NCBI GenBank assembly: GCA_017654935.2
Contig: CM065691.1
Location: 29,945,764 to 30,009,763 of the forward strand
Source of the DNA: Phymorhynchus buccinoides
Lineage: Eukaryota; Mollusca; Gastropoda; Neogastropoda; Raphitomidae
Reading direction: 5' to 3'
Length of the DNA stretch: 64,000 nt
A model generated the notes under the pieces. The model ran no database searches. It saw nothing but the letters and a program-made list of their open reading frames with translations, and was not told the DNA's origin. How positions within the stretch are numbered: the stretch's first letter is position 1; the number at the start of each line of letters is the position of its first letter. Below, one piece after another: positions 37,601 to 50,185 of this stretch. A program made the translations under genes and the position numbers.

Positions 37601-39832
37601 GTTGGAGTTTTCCCTTTCACAGGTACCTTGTTTTCTTTACCCACCATTCATGCACAGAGCCAGTGATGTTACCTGAGGTAGGTTTTGATGGCACTGGTGA
37701 TGGTCTTGGTCTCCCACTGGGCTGGGTCGTCAAAGTTCACTTTGTCTGCCTTCTTTGGGTCTGTCCACACACACACACATACAAACTCTTAGCTAACCTC
37801 AATACCACAACAAAATCTATCACAAATTGAAATACGGTTGATTCAACAAATCGGCCAACACTTTGCAATAAATACTTTTTTTTTAGTTCACTTTGTCCGC
37901 CTTCTTTGGGTCTGTCCACACACACACACAACTCTTAGTTAACCTCAATACCACAACAAAATCTATCACAAATTAAAATAGTGTCGATTCAACAAATTGG
38001 CCAACACTTTGTAGTTCACTTTGTCTGCCTTCTTAAGGTCTGCCCGCACAAAACTAAACATAAGTTAACCTCAAAACAACAACAAAATATATATGAAATT
38101 AAAGAAGGGATGATTAAATACACTTAAAAAAACATTTTTAGATATCATTAAAGTACACAAAACGGGCACTTCAACACAGACACTTTTATGTACATGGATC
38201 CACAGGTTTAAAGCAATCTGTGCATACCTAGGGCTACTTTGAGAAGGCTGGCCACTTTGGAGTTGACACCCACCATTCTGTACAAGCCTTGTTCGTGCAA
38301 ACCTGCAACAACAAAAACACCAAAGCTTTTGTAAATCAACAACGCAACAACTGTACCTTACAACATGCTAATACTATCACATACACACAGACACAGACCA
38401 ATGACAACAACAACTCAATAATCGAAAGAGAAGAAATCTTCAAATATTATTAACATAAGAAAATGATTTTAAAAAAATTTGCATGTAAAGGAAGCGTGTC
38501 TTCATTGAAAACAACATTAAGTACATACCATATTTTTCGGACTATAAGGCGATACTTTTCCACCAGAATCAGACCCCTGTGCCTTATAATATGATTGACA
38601 ATATGGTAAGAAAATATAATAACAAAATCTGAAATTTGAGTACACTTTTGAGGAGTGCGTCTTAATATTATGGTTCCCGCCCACCTGCGTGCGCATCTCG
38701 ACCCTTCCAACGAAAGTGTCGCCATCTTAGTCAGATTTGTGTGTAAACAGGATGGAAGTTCAGTTTAACGTCGCGTATCGGCTTTCGCCATGTACGACGG
38801 GCTGAACAAACCAACCAGGGTATAAACAACAATTTATGTTCCTGAATCACTGTCTTAGCCAAAAGGCCGAGAAGCGATCAGAATTTAAACGTGTAAACAG
38901 CATCGATCGGGCATTTTTCAAACAAAGTTACCGACTAAGATGGCGGTCTCCCATACTATGGAGCGCTCCTTGTGGCCGGATATGACGACACGTGGGTACC
39001 AGCCATAGTCAGAAAAATATGGTACATACCAACTCATGTGAACTCTTCTCACAAACAATTTAACATCAATACACACCTCTTGTTTCCAGTGCTGCAATGC
39101 CTTTCCTCATGAAGCTGAAGCCCGTTTCATCAAGGACAGCTGCAACACAAAACAAGTTCAAGTTCAAGTATGCTTTAACCCTTTCACCACCAGCCATATT
39201 TCAGCCAAAAATGTCCATGAAATTTACCTGGGTAGAGAATAAAATCCATCTGCAGTATTGGGGATTCTTCTGTGACGTATATAAAATAAGGTCTATCCTT
39301 ACTTCCCAAAACTAAAACAACAGTCTGTGGATAATAGACCCCAATTTGATGCCTTTTAGTGACATATGTGTTAAATCACTGTGGTGCTAAAATGCGACTT
39401 TGGCGGTGAAAGGGTTAATATCTCCATCAATGTGTGCATTCCTTACTGTTTTGTCAGTGACAGAGAGAAAGCAAGAGAATAGGAAAAAAATAGTGACCAG
39501 TGATCACATTTACTGGTAAATATCAGTAAAATACTGATTGCAAAACCAAAATACTGAGAAAAAAATCTGACCTGTCAGTCCCAGGGACTGATAAATGTTT
39601 GCTAGGACTGATAAATTGTTTTAACCAAGGTTTTGATACTGTAGCTTTCACTGGTTTTGGTTTCCTTGGGACTGGTTTTGAGTATTTGACACGGGTTGTT
39701 GGAGGGCATTGCCGCTGACGGGACTGGTTTTTCAAATTTTCAGGCGCGATCACTGAGTGAGAGAGTCATGTGTCAGGCAGAGTGACCAAGAAACACCAAA
39801 GGTGCTGATGGGACCTAGAGATGCACTGGCCC

Positions 39833-39911
<79 letters not shown>

Positions 39912-42900
39912 TCAAACTCTAAATTTTTAATGATGATAAACTGAGTAAGCATAAATAATTGCTTTTTTTCATCAAATCCTTTAAAATAATGACATATGAA
40001 GTGAATAAATAAACAAACTACAAAACAAACTCAAATGGTTCAAAAGTAAAGTGAGAGAGCGAGTGATCTGTTTGTTATGCATTGCCTGTCTGTCGTTTCT
40101 GACTACGACTGCCTGGTAGCAGAGGAGGCAGTTGCTATTCTAATGGGCTGGGCTAAAAAATGTTTACAGCGGATAAGCCTTGCTCAGGGTATATCCCCGC
40201 TTCCCCCCAAAGTCAGAGTGTGGCTGCCCACGTGGCGAGGTAATAAACAAAAACAGTCACACACGTAATGTTCTCATCCCTAGCTGATGCATTTGTACCA
40301 TAGTGTTCAAGTGCTTCCGCTGTTGGGATGATCCCTGGAGTCTTTTAGCCAGGGTACATCAACAACAACAACATATCCCCACTCTCTCGGCCAAAAAGGA
40401 TTTGAGGACAGCTGGCACTGGGGAAGGTCCCCAAAGGCCAACCAATCTCTTTGGCTACGTCAGTAGAGCCAGTGCAAATGCCCCCTAGTGTCAGAGTCAT
40501 AGTCTTCCACAGAAGACTAAGCTGAGCCACGATATTCCAGTACCGTTGAAAATAATATTTTGTGCAGTTCTTGTTTACTACTGGCAAAGACTGTATAGGG
40601 GAAGATAAGCATCCGGTCTCTTTTCCCTATATGAGTAGTGAGGACAGAAACACTGGTTATGTCCCTTTTAAACAGGACACATTTTACACGTTGATAGGCC
40701 AGTTGAATTCTCCGTTCAAGTTCCAGTCTGAGTTTTTGGATAGCCTGCACTGTGAAATGTGTACTGTCGCCACTAACGATAACTCTATCAGCCCGGTTCG
40801 CCGAGCTCTTTAGTCCATCTTACCCTTTTAGAATATCTTTGCTACTGGCCCTTACTGCAAGCCAATGATAACCAGTGATAAAAGCCTACACAGTCGTGAA
40901 TAAAGGGCCCATTCAATCAATCAATCAATATTTTTATTGTCCATTTTACAGGAAATTCTTTTTGCAGCGATAAAACAATCAACAAAACAACACAATAAAG
41001 ACAGAAACATAGTATGTGGAAAAGCCAAACATTTTTTTAAATGCGACTATTTTATTTTAACCACCGTGCACACATACAATTCTTGGTCACACACACCATG
41101 ATAATCCCATCATATTCCATCGCAAACATGCCATATTTCACCCATACACAGTACAGTGGAACCTCCCTTATAAGACCTCCCATTATAAGACTCCCTCCCA
41201 CATAAGACCTACTTCTCTGAGACATTGCCCTTCTTTGTAAGTATTAAAATTACCTCCCTTATAAGACCCCTCCCTTATAAGACCTCATTTTGGTTGATTT
41301 TTGAAGTCTAACTTTATTGAAAAGAAATATTAACTTCATTTAAACAAATTTAAAGAACTGTTCCATATTGTTCTTTATAACCGAGAGGACGTAAAACATA
41401 AACATTCATGATTTTTGAAGGTGTTATAAGGGAGGTTCCACTGTATATAGTTTCAAACAAACAACTAAAACTTACTGTCATCTGTCTTGGTCTTTGGGGC
41501 ATGGTAAATCTGCACAAAGAACCAAACACAGCCTTAACCCTCTTGCATTCATTCCGCCCTAAACCGGCCAGCCGGAAGTTGCCTCTGTGTAGTCAACAAA
41601 ACCACCCATAGATAGCTACCCCCCACTCTGAGACCCCCTCTGATGGCATTTTCATCACACACTAAGTTCTGGCTTGTTATACACACACTATAAAGAAGCT
41701 TCTCATTTGCAATGATGTGATAGTAACTGTATGGTACTCTGTGTGCTTCAAAAGACAGATTTTCCCGAAAATGTGTGACAGAATCTGAATACTAGACACA
41801 CACAAATTCTGTAACAAATGCAAATGCAAGAAGGTTAAAGCTTCAATAGTAAAAAAAACCCACATTGATGCAACTCACATTCAGGAAAAGACATTAAACA
41901 ATTTCATAGTGTGCATGAGAATGATGAATTTCATTTAAAAAGAGTAAAGAAAACAAAGAAAAACATGTTGATAAGTAAACATATTACAAAATAAGTCTTA
42001 GACTTAAGTGTTTCTACTCATGTCTAAAGGGGGGGAGAGAGAGGGAGATAGACAGAAAGAGAGAGAGAACACACACACATACACTTTACACTGGGTTTGT
42101 GTGACTGAAATTGAAATTATGAAGAGGGAAGGAACTTTTTGAACAGATGAGTTTTAAGGCCAGACTTGAATGCAGACAGAGACAGAGCGGACCGGAGATG
42201 GAAAGGGAGCGAGTTCCAGATGGTGGGTGCTTGATAGCTGAAAGAGCGATGACCAAGGGAAGGTATAATAAGTCAATAGAGTTATCTCCCTAAAGACGCC
42301 AGAAGAATGAATAAAAAATTGTGTCTTACATCCTCTCGGTCAGGAACAGACACATATGGGACATTTGTAAATACAAAGATGGTGGGAACGATACTGGAGG
42401 CCATGCCCGGAGGCAGTGCAACACCAGTAAAGTCCAGAATTTCTAACAATACAGATAAGTCTAGCAGTAACCACGCCTCGGTTTAACCTCATCGGCTATG
42501 GTACCGCCATGGAATTAAGGCGCCAGAAGAGCTAGTTATGTGAGAGTAAAGGTATAAGACGTCAATGAGTATCCACTTTCCTAGAGAACATCAGTTGGTA
42601 GTGGTACTCACTGGTTCCCTGCCATCCATGGCATCCAGCCACAGTCTCCTGTCATCTTCTGACAGAGCCTGGAAGGTCATTGTCCCCTGCCTGAACAAAT
42701 AGAAAAACAGCTACGCACACGGCATTCTACAAGAACCACTGAATGTAATGAAGAAGTGGTAGCATTTGAAAGCAAAGGAATATCAGACAAAGCACTGCAA
42801 ATAACTCCTATAAGCTGGAAATTAAACGCAAGATGTGTACACGTGAAATGGTAAAATTTATTTGATCGCTAATAAAATATAGTCACGCTGTTCTCCTAAA

Positions 42901-43795
42901 GTAGCTAAGGTTACGAGAAGAGAAAAAAAACTTGTTTACATTCGATTCTGATATGTACAACACCAAAACAAGGAAAACATGGGACGAAAAAGCTTCATCT
43001 TACCTTGAAATCATCCAGGAATAGTTATATAATCTGTATATGAGAACTCACTTCAAACTGACACAAACAAAAAACTGATTTGGTACCAGAATTCCAACGC
43101 GCTTACGTGGGAAATCCCGATCGCCTTTTCCACATTCCAGAACGACATTCCTTCACGTACACACACTATCGAGTGCGAACTAGCAGCGATAATCTTGCCA
43201 AGATATCCCGAAAACTTATCGTAGAGGTTGCTTCCCTTAGAGCACAGAGAAAGAAGGTAAGGAATTCTGTAAAGTCAGGTCTGACGAATACGTCTCCATG
43301 TTTGGATTTTGGATACGACGTATGCGAGTGATCCGTCAGCAGGAAAGGGAATTCCCGTCACTCGGATACGTCTTATCCATTTAGAAAAGGTTATACCATC
43401 AAACAATGGTTACTGAAGATGAGTAATTAGAGCATTATTTTAAATTTTGAAGAGTAGTAGAGGTCCAAATTGAGTAGAATAGTACTCGAAAAGAGTAGAA
43501 TAAACAGGTCTGCCAAACCAAGACACTGCTAAATAGCTGAAAGTCTAAACTGATAAGTGTTGTCAGTCACACTTGCAGGCTAAAAACTTTCATAAAACGT
43601 GTATGGTCGCAGTTGTGTATTAAGGCATCAGCCTGCAGTCTCTCTTACCTTTCTTTAACAGTAAGGTCAAAGCAGAACCGCCGCTCTATTGTCTCTGATG
43701 CCCTCCTGCAATGATAAGCATACAAATCATTGTAGCCGCATTAACTGATTTTGTTTACAGTTCAAACCCGGAAAACAATTATCCAAAAAGGAACC

Positions 43796-43833
<38 letters not shown>

Positions 43834-46800
43834 TATGGAATTTATTTCATTAGTGATGACAGGGACAAAATGATGGGTGAATGTGAAACACATACATGGT
43901 AACATGGGTACAGGAAAGACGAAATACACATTTAACACACCTCTTATATTGATTTTTGTAATGCATAAATGCACAAAAATGTGTTGTATAAATAATGAAA
44001 CAGGGTAAGGGATGGGAGGGTGTGAAAGGGAGTAAAAATCAAAGATGATTGGAGACAAAAATCTAAGATGACTAGAAACAAATGAAACAAATGTCTTTTT
44101 TAGCCGTCTTTTGAGTCCTGAGTTTGTTCTTCTGCGTCTCTCACTTGGATGAGTACTAACTGGAGGGGTTTGAAAAAGAAATACCTTACCATTCTTTCTT
44201 TTTCAGAATATTTTCTCGTCGTTGTAACCAGAGAGAAGAATAGCAAGCGCTCAGTCAATTTCAAGACAATAACGGCAGAGGTATTGGGAAAAGGATATTA
44301 CTGTATTTTACGGACTATAAGGCGATATGTTTTTCCTAGACTGAGACCCCCGCGCCTTATAATGTGACTGATAATATAGTAAAAAACTATAATAGCAAAA
44401 TCTGAATTATGTGTAAAATTGGAGAGGTGCGCCTTATAATCAGATGCGCCTTGTAGTCCGTAAAATATGGTAAGTGACATGTACAGAATCTACACACAAA
44501 AAGTCAAGCACTTGTTTTCCATGAAGATAACAATCAAGGAAAAGAGAGTACTGAATGTGAGAAACAAAGTTTGCTTCCTACCTGACGCAGGACTCAAGCG
44601 TGCACAGCTCCGGTTCACTCTGAAATCAATGCAAGCAACATTGACACTTCTCTCCATCTCTAAATATAGCAATGATAATTGACCCACTTTTCTCTCTCTG
44701 TTTATCTCCTAATTTATATGTCTTATTGTCTTCCTGCTGTCCTAATGATTCGTTACTGTTGAGGGCTATTCGCAAGGAACCTTTCGTAACCTTTTTGACA
44801 ATACGCAGTACTCTCTATTGTCGTTATTTTATGGCTGGATATCGGTCATCGTCATTTCCTATTTCAAGAAAGGTTCAGCCGCCATCTTGGGGTAGCATCC
44901 AAGTAGTGAGTAATAGTTGGACGATACCCCAAGATGATGACTGGGCACTTTTTAGTTCTTGAAAAAGGAAATGACAATGACTGATATCCGGCCATTTACA
45001 GATATTGGAAGCACACAAGTCATCATTTTGTTAAGGCACACCACAAATAGTAACTTAGTGAAGATACAAATGTCCGTCAACAGCAACTAGATGTACAAAG
45101 TAAACGTATGTAGCAACAAAATTTCCTTTCAGTTATATTTTCTACAATACTGAATGTGAAAAATCGGATATGATTTTGCATGGACAAATAACAGCGTACT
45201 AGATTAGCATACTACCGGGAATTTGCATCGGAAAAACAAAAATATAATACTACTATGAGAAGGACACCACAGGTCTACAATCATGTTCACACAGGTCTGT
45301 ACAACCCAGGGAAAATGGTACAAAATCCAGAGTATTGTTGTACACAAAACTAGCTACAATGCATTGACAACAGCACAACTACAGTAAATAGGAAAGGATC
45401 TAAAACACACATTTTCGCCTTGGCTTAAGGCTGTGTCAGACCAATTAACATAGGATAGAACACCAAGGCTACATCAAAATGTTGTTATGTTCTGCATAGT
45501 TATGCAGGGATTGTCTTTAGCCATGACAAGCTCCTAGCATAACATCATCTCCAAAATCCTCCGAAGTCGGAGTGTGGTTGCTCACGTGGTGGGGTAATCA
45601 AAAACGGTCACACACGTAATGTTCTTATCCCTAGCTGGTGCATTTGTACCATTATGTTCAAGTGCTTCGGCTGTTGGAATGATTCCTGGAGTCTTTTAGC
45701 CAGGGTACGAAAACAACAACAACAAAACACATATTTAGAGGATGATAAAACTGCCAGACCCCCTTTGCAGCTGAACAGTTACGGATGAGAGTTGAAAAAC
45801 ACAAATGGTCATGTTCAGAAGAGGATAATATTCCAGGGAAATGCAAACCTTTGTTGAATAGGTGAGTACAAGTCATACTCAAAGGCATGGACTCATGCTA
45901 GGACCAAAAAAAAATCTTTTACTTGTGGATGGGTTCAGAAACATGCTTTAAAACTGCACAGTATAAATCTATGATATATGGGTACAACGCGATTAAAATA
46001 AACATCAAAGCATTTCTTTTTATGAACTCTTTTGAGGGAAAATGTGTGTGTGGACATACAAATTACTGCGCAAAAAAAATCCATGCTTAAAAAGATCCAG
46101 GATGATATGGTTAACTGATTTACACTGATTTGATGTTTACACTGACTGCCAAACTCAATGAAGGCATTTCATGCAAAAAGTGGCTTTCTATGAACAATAC
46201 TTTTCTATGAACAATACTGTACTAATTGCAGGATATGTTTCATGCCAATGTTTAACTTTAAGTAACTATGCTGAATACTGATTTAATAATTTTAACTATC
46301 TCAAGTTCACAAACATTTTTATTTTTTGGTGTTATCTCAGACTAATGTTTAGTGGTGCTTGTTCACTCACTGAAAGCTGTACTTACAACAGAAAGTTCAT
46401 TCTTTTCTAACCGTACAACACAGAACTTCATCGATTTTACAAAGGGAACATACTTTTCGCCACAGAGGACAAAATTCCAGTATATGAGGCTGTGTCAGAC
46501 CAGTTGACATAAGCTAGAACGCGAAGGCTACATCAAAATGTTGCTATGCTCTGAATGGTTGTGCGGGGATTGTCTTAAGCCATGATAAGCTCCCAGCATA
46601 ACATCATCAGTCTAAAATCCCCCGAAGACGGAGTGTGGCTGCCTACATGGTGGGGTAATCAAACGGTCACACACGTAATGTTCTCATCCCTAGCTGGTGC
46701 ATTTGTACTGAATTGTTCAAGTGCTCTGGCTGTTGGGATGATCCCTGGAGTCGTTAAGCCAGGGAACAACAACAACAAATAAACAGGGAAATTAACTAAG

Positions 46801-49800
46801 GGCTCACAAATGATTGATTATGTGCAACAAGAGGATAACAAGTACAATATGGAATGGGAAAGAGATTGCCGTGTACTGTACAGATCACAATTCCAACAAT
46901 ATTTGATAGCTTACACAGTATTCGTGGCGAAGTGACACTCAGCACTGGTAACGGCCAACATCAAACAACTGAGAAGCTATGACTCATACTCCAGTAATAG
47001 ACGATTTTCGGAAAAAAAAGTTGGGGAGAGCACTTCGTAAAAATTAGAGTTAATTACCTCGACTTACTCGGTCAAAACCATAGCAACAATGGCGGCATGG
47101 CGGCGAAGCTTGAAACCACAGGATGCGAGTCAGCGACTTGCAAACATTTTTTTTTAGAAAAATGATCCGCAAACTGATAGAACTTGCAAAATGTGACGTA
47201 AAAATATAAATTACATCAAATTTAGAATGACGCACGGTGTTCTAAGTGATGTAAGTCTACTCAAACACACGAGGCGAGAGCTGGGGATCTACCTGATGGT
47301 AGAGTAGCTTCCCCTGTTTGACTGATTGAATTAGGCAAGATCATTCCCACACACCATGAAATTACTCCCCTTAATTATTTCCGAAACAATTCCTATTAAT
47401 ACAAGTGGATATCTTACATTTAAAAAAATGACAAAAAGCAAATACTACTTAATTGACAATGTATAAACCACATGAGCCATAAATGATAGTACTTACAGAA
47501 AGTCTGGCCATCTGTTGTTTTTAGGTAAGCATGGAAATCATTCATAGCATTATTTAGTTTTTTTCTTTCATCGTTTTAAACATCACCAAGAAAAATTCAA
47601 ATCATATGTTTGTCTTGCAACAAAGAATAAATAAAGACTATTCTTCACATCTTTTTCAAGACAATTTCCTGGTAATAGCAATGGAATAAAATGTCTTTTA
47701 CTTTTTTTTTCTCAAACATATCAAAAGCTCCAATGTGCTTCAGCAACACATTTTTTACACTTATGTACTCGCTTGAAAGAAAGCAAAGTCCATAAAACCC
47801 CTTCAATTCCAACATGAGTTCTGGGATCCTCTGTCAATAGGCTTTAACTTAAAGAGAGTCTAATCTATGCACAATGCTATCAGACAGTACTTTCAAGACT
47901 TATGCAGTATTGAAAACATTTTAAACATGATATCATACTAACTGCAAGTCATTTGCTAGCTTGCAAAAAAAAGGAAAAAGGGTCTTTGTTCACCATACAT
48001 TGTCCTTCCCTGAAATTTATTGTCTGAATCCCATCTTTTCCCTGACATAAAATTATTTTCTTAATTTTTTTATATTGACTTTTTGCTGACATCTGAGAAT
48101 TCCCTGGAGAGATGGAGCCTGCCAAACCTTATGTCCTAAAACTCCTATACAACTCCAAAGAAAACATCCACTATCAAACAATGCTATGAAGCTGTCAAGC
48201 TATCAGTTTGTATCTATATTATCCTTTTACTGTTCAACTGCCTGTGTGCATGCAGATTAGGGTCATAATCATCAATCAGACTACTTGTCAGCACTTCACC
48301 AAAACAAGCCTACTAAAACCATATTCTCCACAACTGAATGGCTCAGAAAATAGTAAAACACTTTTAGAAATCTCTCCAAGACAACAAAAACAAATTCATT
48401 GTTCTCTCCCTTTTGTGAAGTCACCACTCCCCCCACCCTCACCCTTCCCCTCCTAAAAAAAAGAAAATATTTATGATAATCTAACAGAACTAGCAGTATC
48501 AGCTCTGTAAGCTCTTCATAATCTCTGCAAAGTTTGGAAAACTAGGCAGACAATGGGTTATATTTTTATAATACAAATTATGTAAAACTTCTACAGAAAA
48601 ATGTTTACTTTTTTTAGACTTACCACTTTGCCACCGATCTGATTTACATTAAAAAACAACAACAGCAAAAAAAACCCATGCACACACATTTATAGAAAAT
48701 ATGTACTCTGAGACTTACCACTTTGCCACCAATTTGATTGTACAGTATCATGTAGAAGGCTTTGGTATCCTTCTTGTACTGGCAATAAAACTTGGTCCAA
48801 GTCGTGCTCAGGGCCTCTGTTGTCGAAAGGACAGAAATAAAAATTGAAATAAAGACAATTTAAAGATACTTCACAAATGCATGCCTTGCTCTTTGGCTTC
48901 AACTTGGTTGTATCATTTACGCATTGGACTGTAGAGGGGGAAGTGTTTTTTATTTTGTTTTATTTTGCTCCTTTTGTTGCCTGCTCCTTTTGCTATATTT
49001 GCTGTTTGCTGTTTTCTTGTTTGTCTATGTGGATAAAGGCGCATTCGCCGAAATATCCAGTAGTTTTGCTTTGTCTCTTGTGAAAAAAATAATGTCACTT
49101 TACACTTGTCATGTAGTTGTTTGTTTGTTGTATGCTCCAGTGACGTTGCAGTCTGTTTCAGTTTTTTGTTACTATTCACAAATATGTAGACACACAAAAA
49201 CACACACGCACAATTTACACACACACACATGTACAGGGGTGATAGTGGGAGTAGGTCCCTAAACATGAAGCTAGAATTCTTCAAAACCTGAAATGAAAGA
49301 TTGTGAAAACCAAAAACATGAAACCTAAAACTTAATTTCCTAAACATATGTTGAGCAGGGGGTGGCTAGATTAAAAACCTCGAACCCGAAAGACTTTTTT
49401 TTTGTCATCTCTTATTTTAGAAGTAGACAATTACATCACAACCTCCAAACAGGAATATTCGTAATCAATTAAACTTTTGTTGTTACCCAAAAACTGAACT
49501 CCAAAAACAGGAAGCCACAAGTTATGGCACTCCCAAAAATGGAAGCCAAAAGTTTTGGCACCCCGAAAAAACGAATTTCCGTCTTGTAGAAATGGAAGTT
49601 CAGTTTAACGTTGCGTATCGGCTTTCGCCATGTACGACGGGCTGAACAAACCAACCAGGGTATAAACAAAAATTTATGTTCCTGAATCACTGTCTTAGCC
49701 AAAAGGCCGAGAAGCGATCAGAATTAAATTCTTGTAGAAAGTCAGTACCCTTACATATATACAGAGAGAGAGAGGCACAGACACAAACGCTTACTTTTTT

Positions 49801-50144
49801 CAAGGAGGTAGAGATATCCTTGTCTGGTGAAGCCTTTTGTTGTGCTGAACTGGTCCATGGGTTTCTTAACACACAAAATAAATTAATCACACTTTAAATG
49901 TATGATAGATGGTGACCTTTAGAGAATAATTAACATGCACACAACTCTGAGCAAAAATGGTGCGAAAATCAAACTGCATAGGCATCAGAGAATCAGAGAG
50001 TAACAAAAACATTACTGCTAATCTAAAGTTAAAGGTGTGTGTGTGTGTGTGTGTGTATGTGTTTTGTGTTGTGTTGTGTTGTGTTGTGTTGTGTTGTGTT
50101 GTGTTGTGTTGTGCTGCGCTGCGCTGCGCTGCGCTGCGCTGCGC

Positions 50145-50185
<41 letters not shown>

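Noticed and set aside
36605..37634. CRISPR-like regular array (also 21605 and 34612)
   Set aside because: The whole unit is conserved, with no variable spacers between short repeats, and the DNA is eukaryotic. These are minisatellites.
38853..38878. A U2 snRNA gene
   Set aside because: Only the first 26 bases match. The branch-recognition, Sm and stem-loop parts are missing, and the segment sits inside a flank-duplicated retroposed unit.
43080..43331. An 83-codon open frame in the intron between exons 12 and 13
   Set aside because: No splice sites in suitable phase, no recognisable motif, and a neighbouring AT-rich sequence without coding bias.
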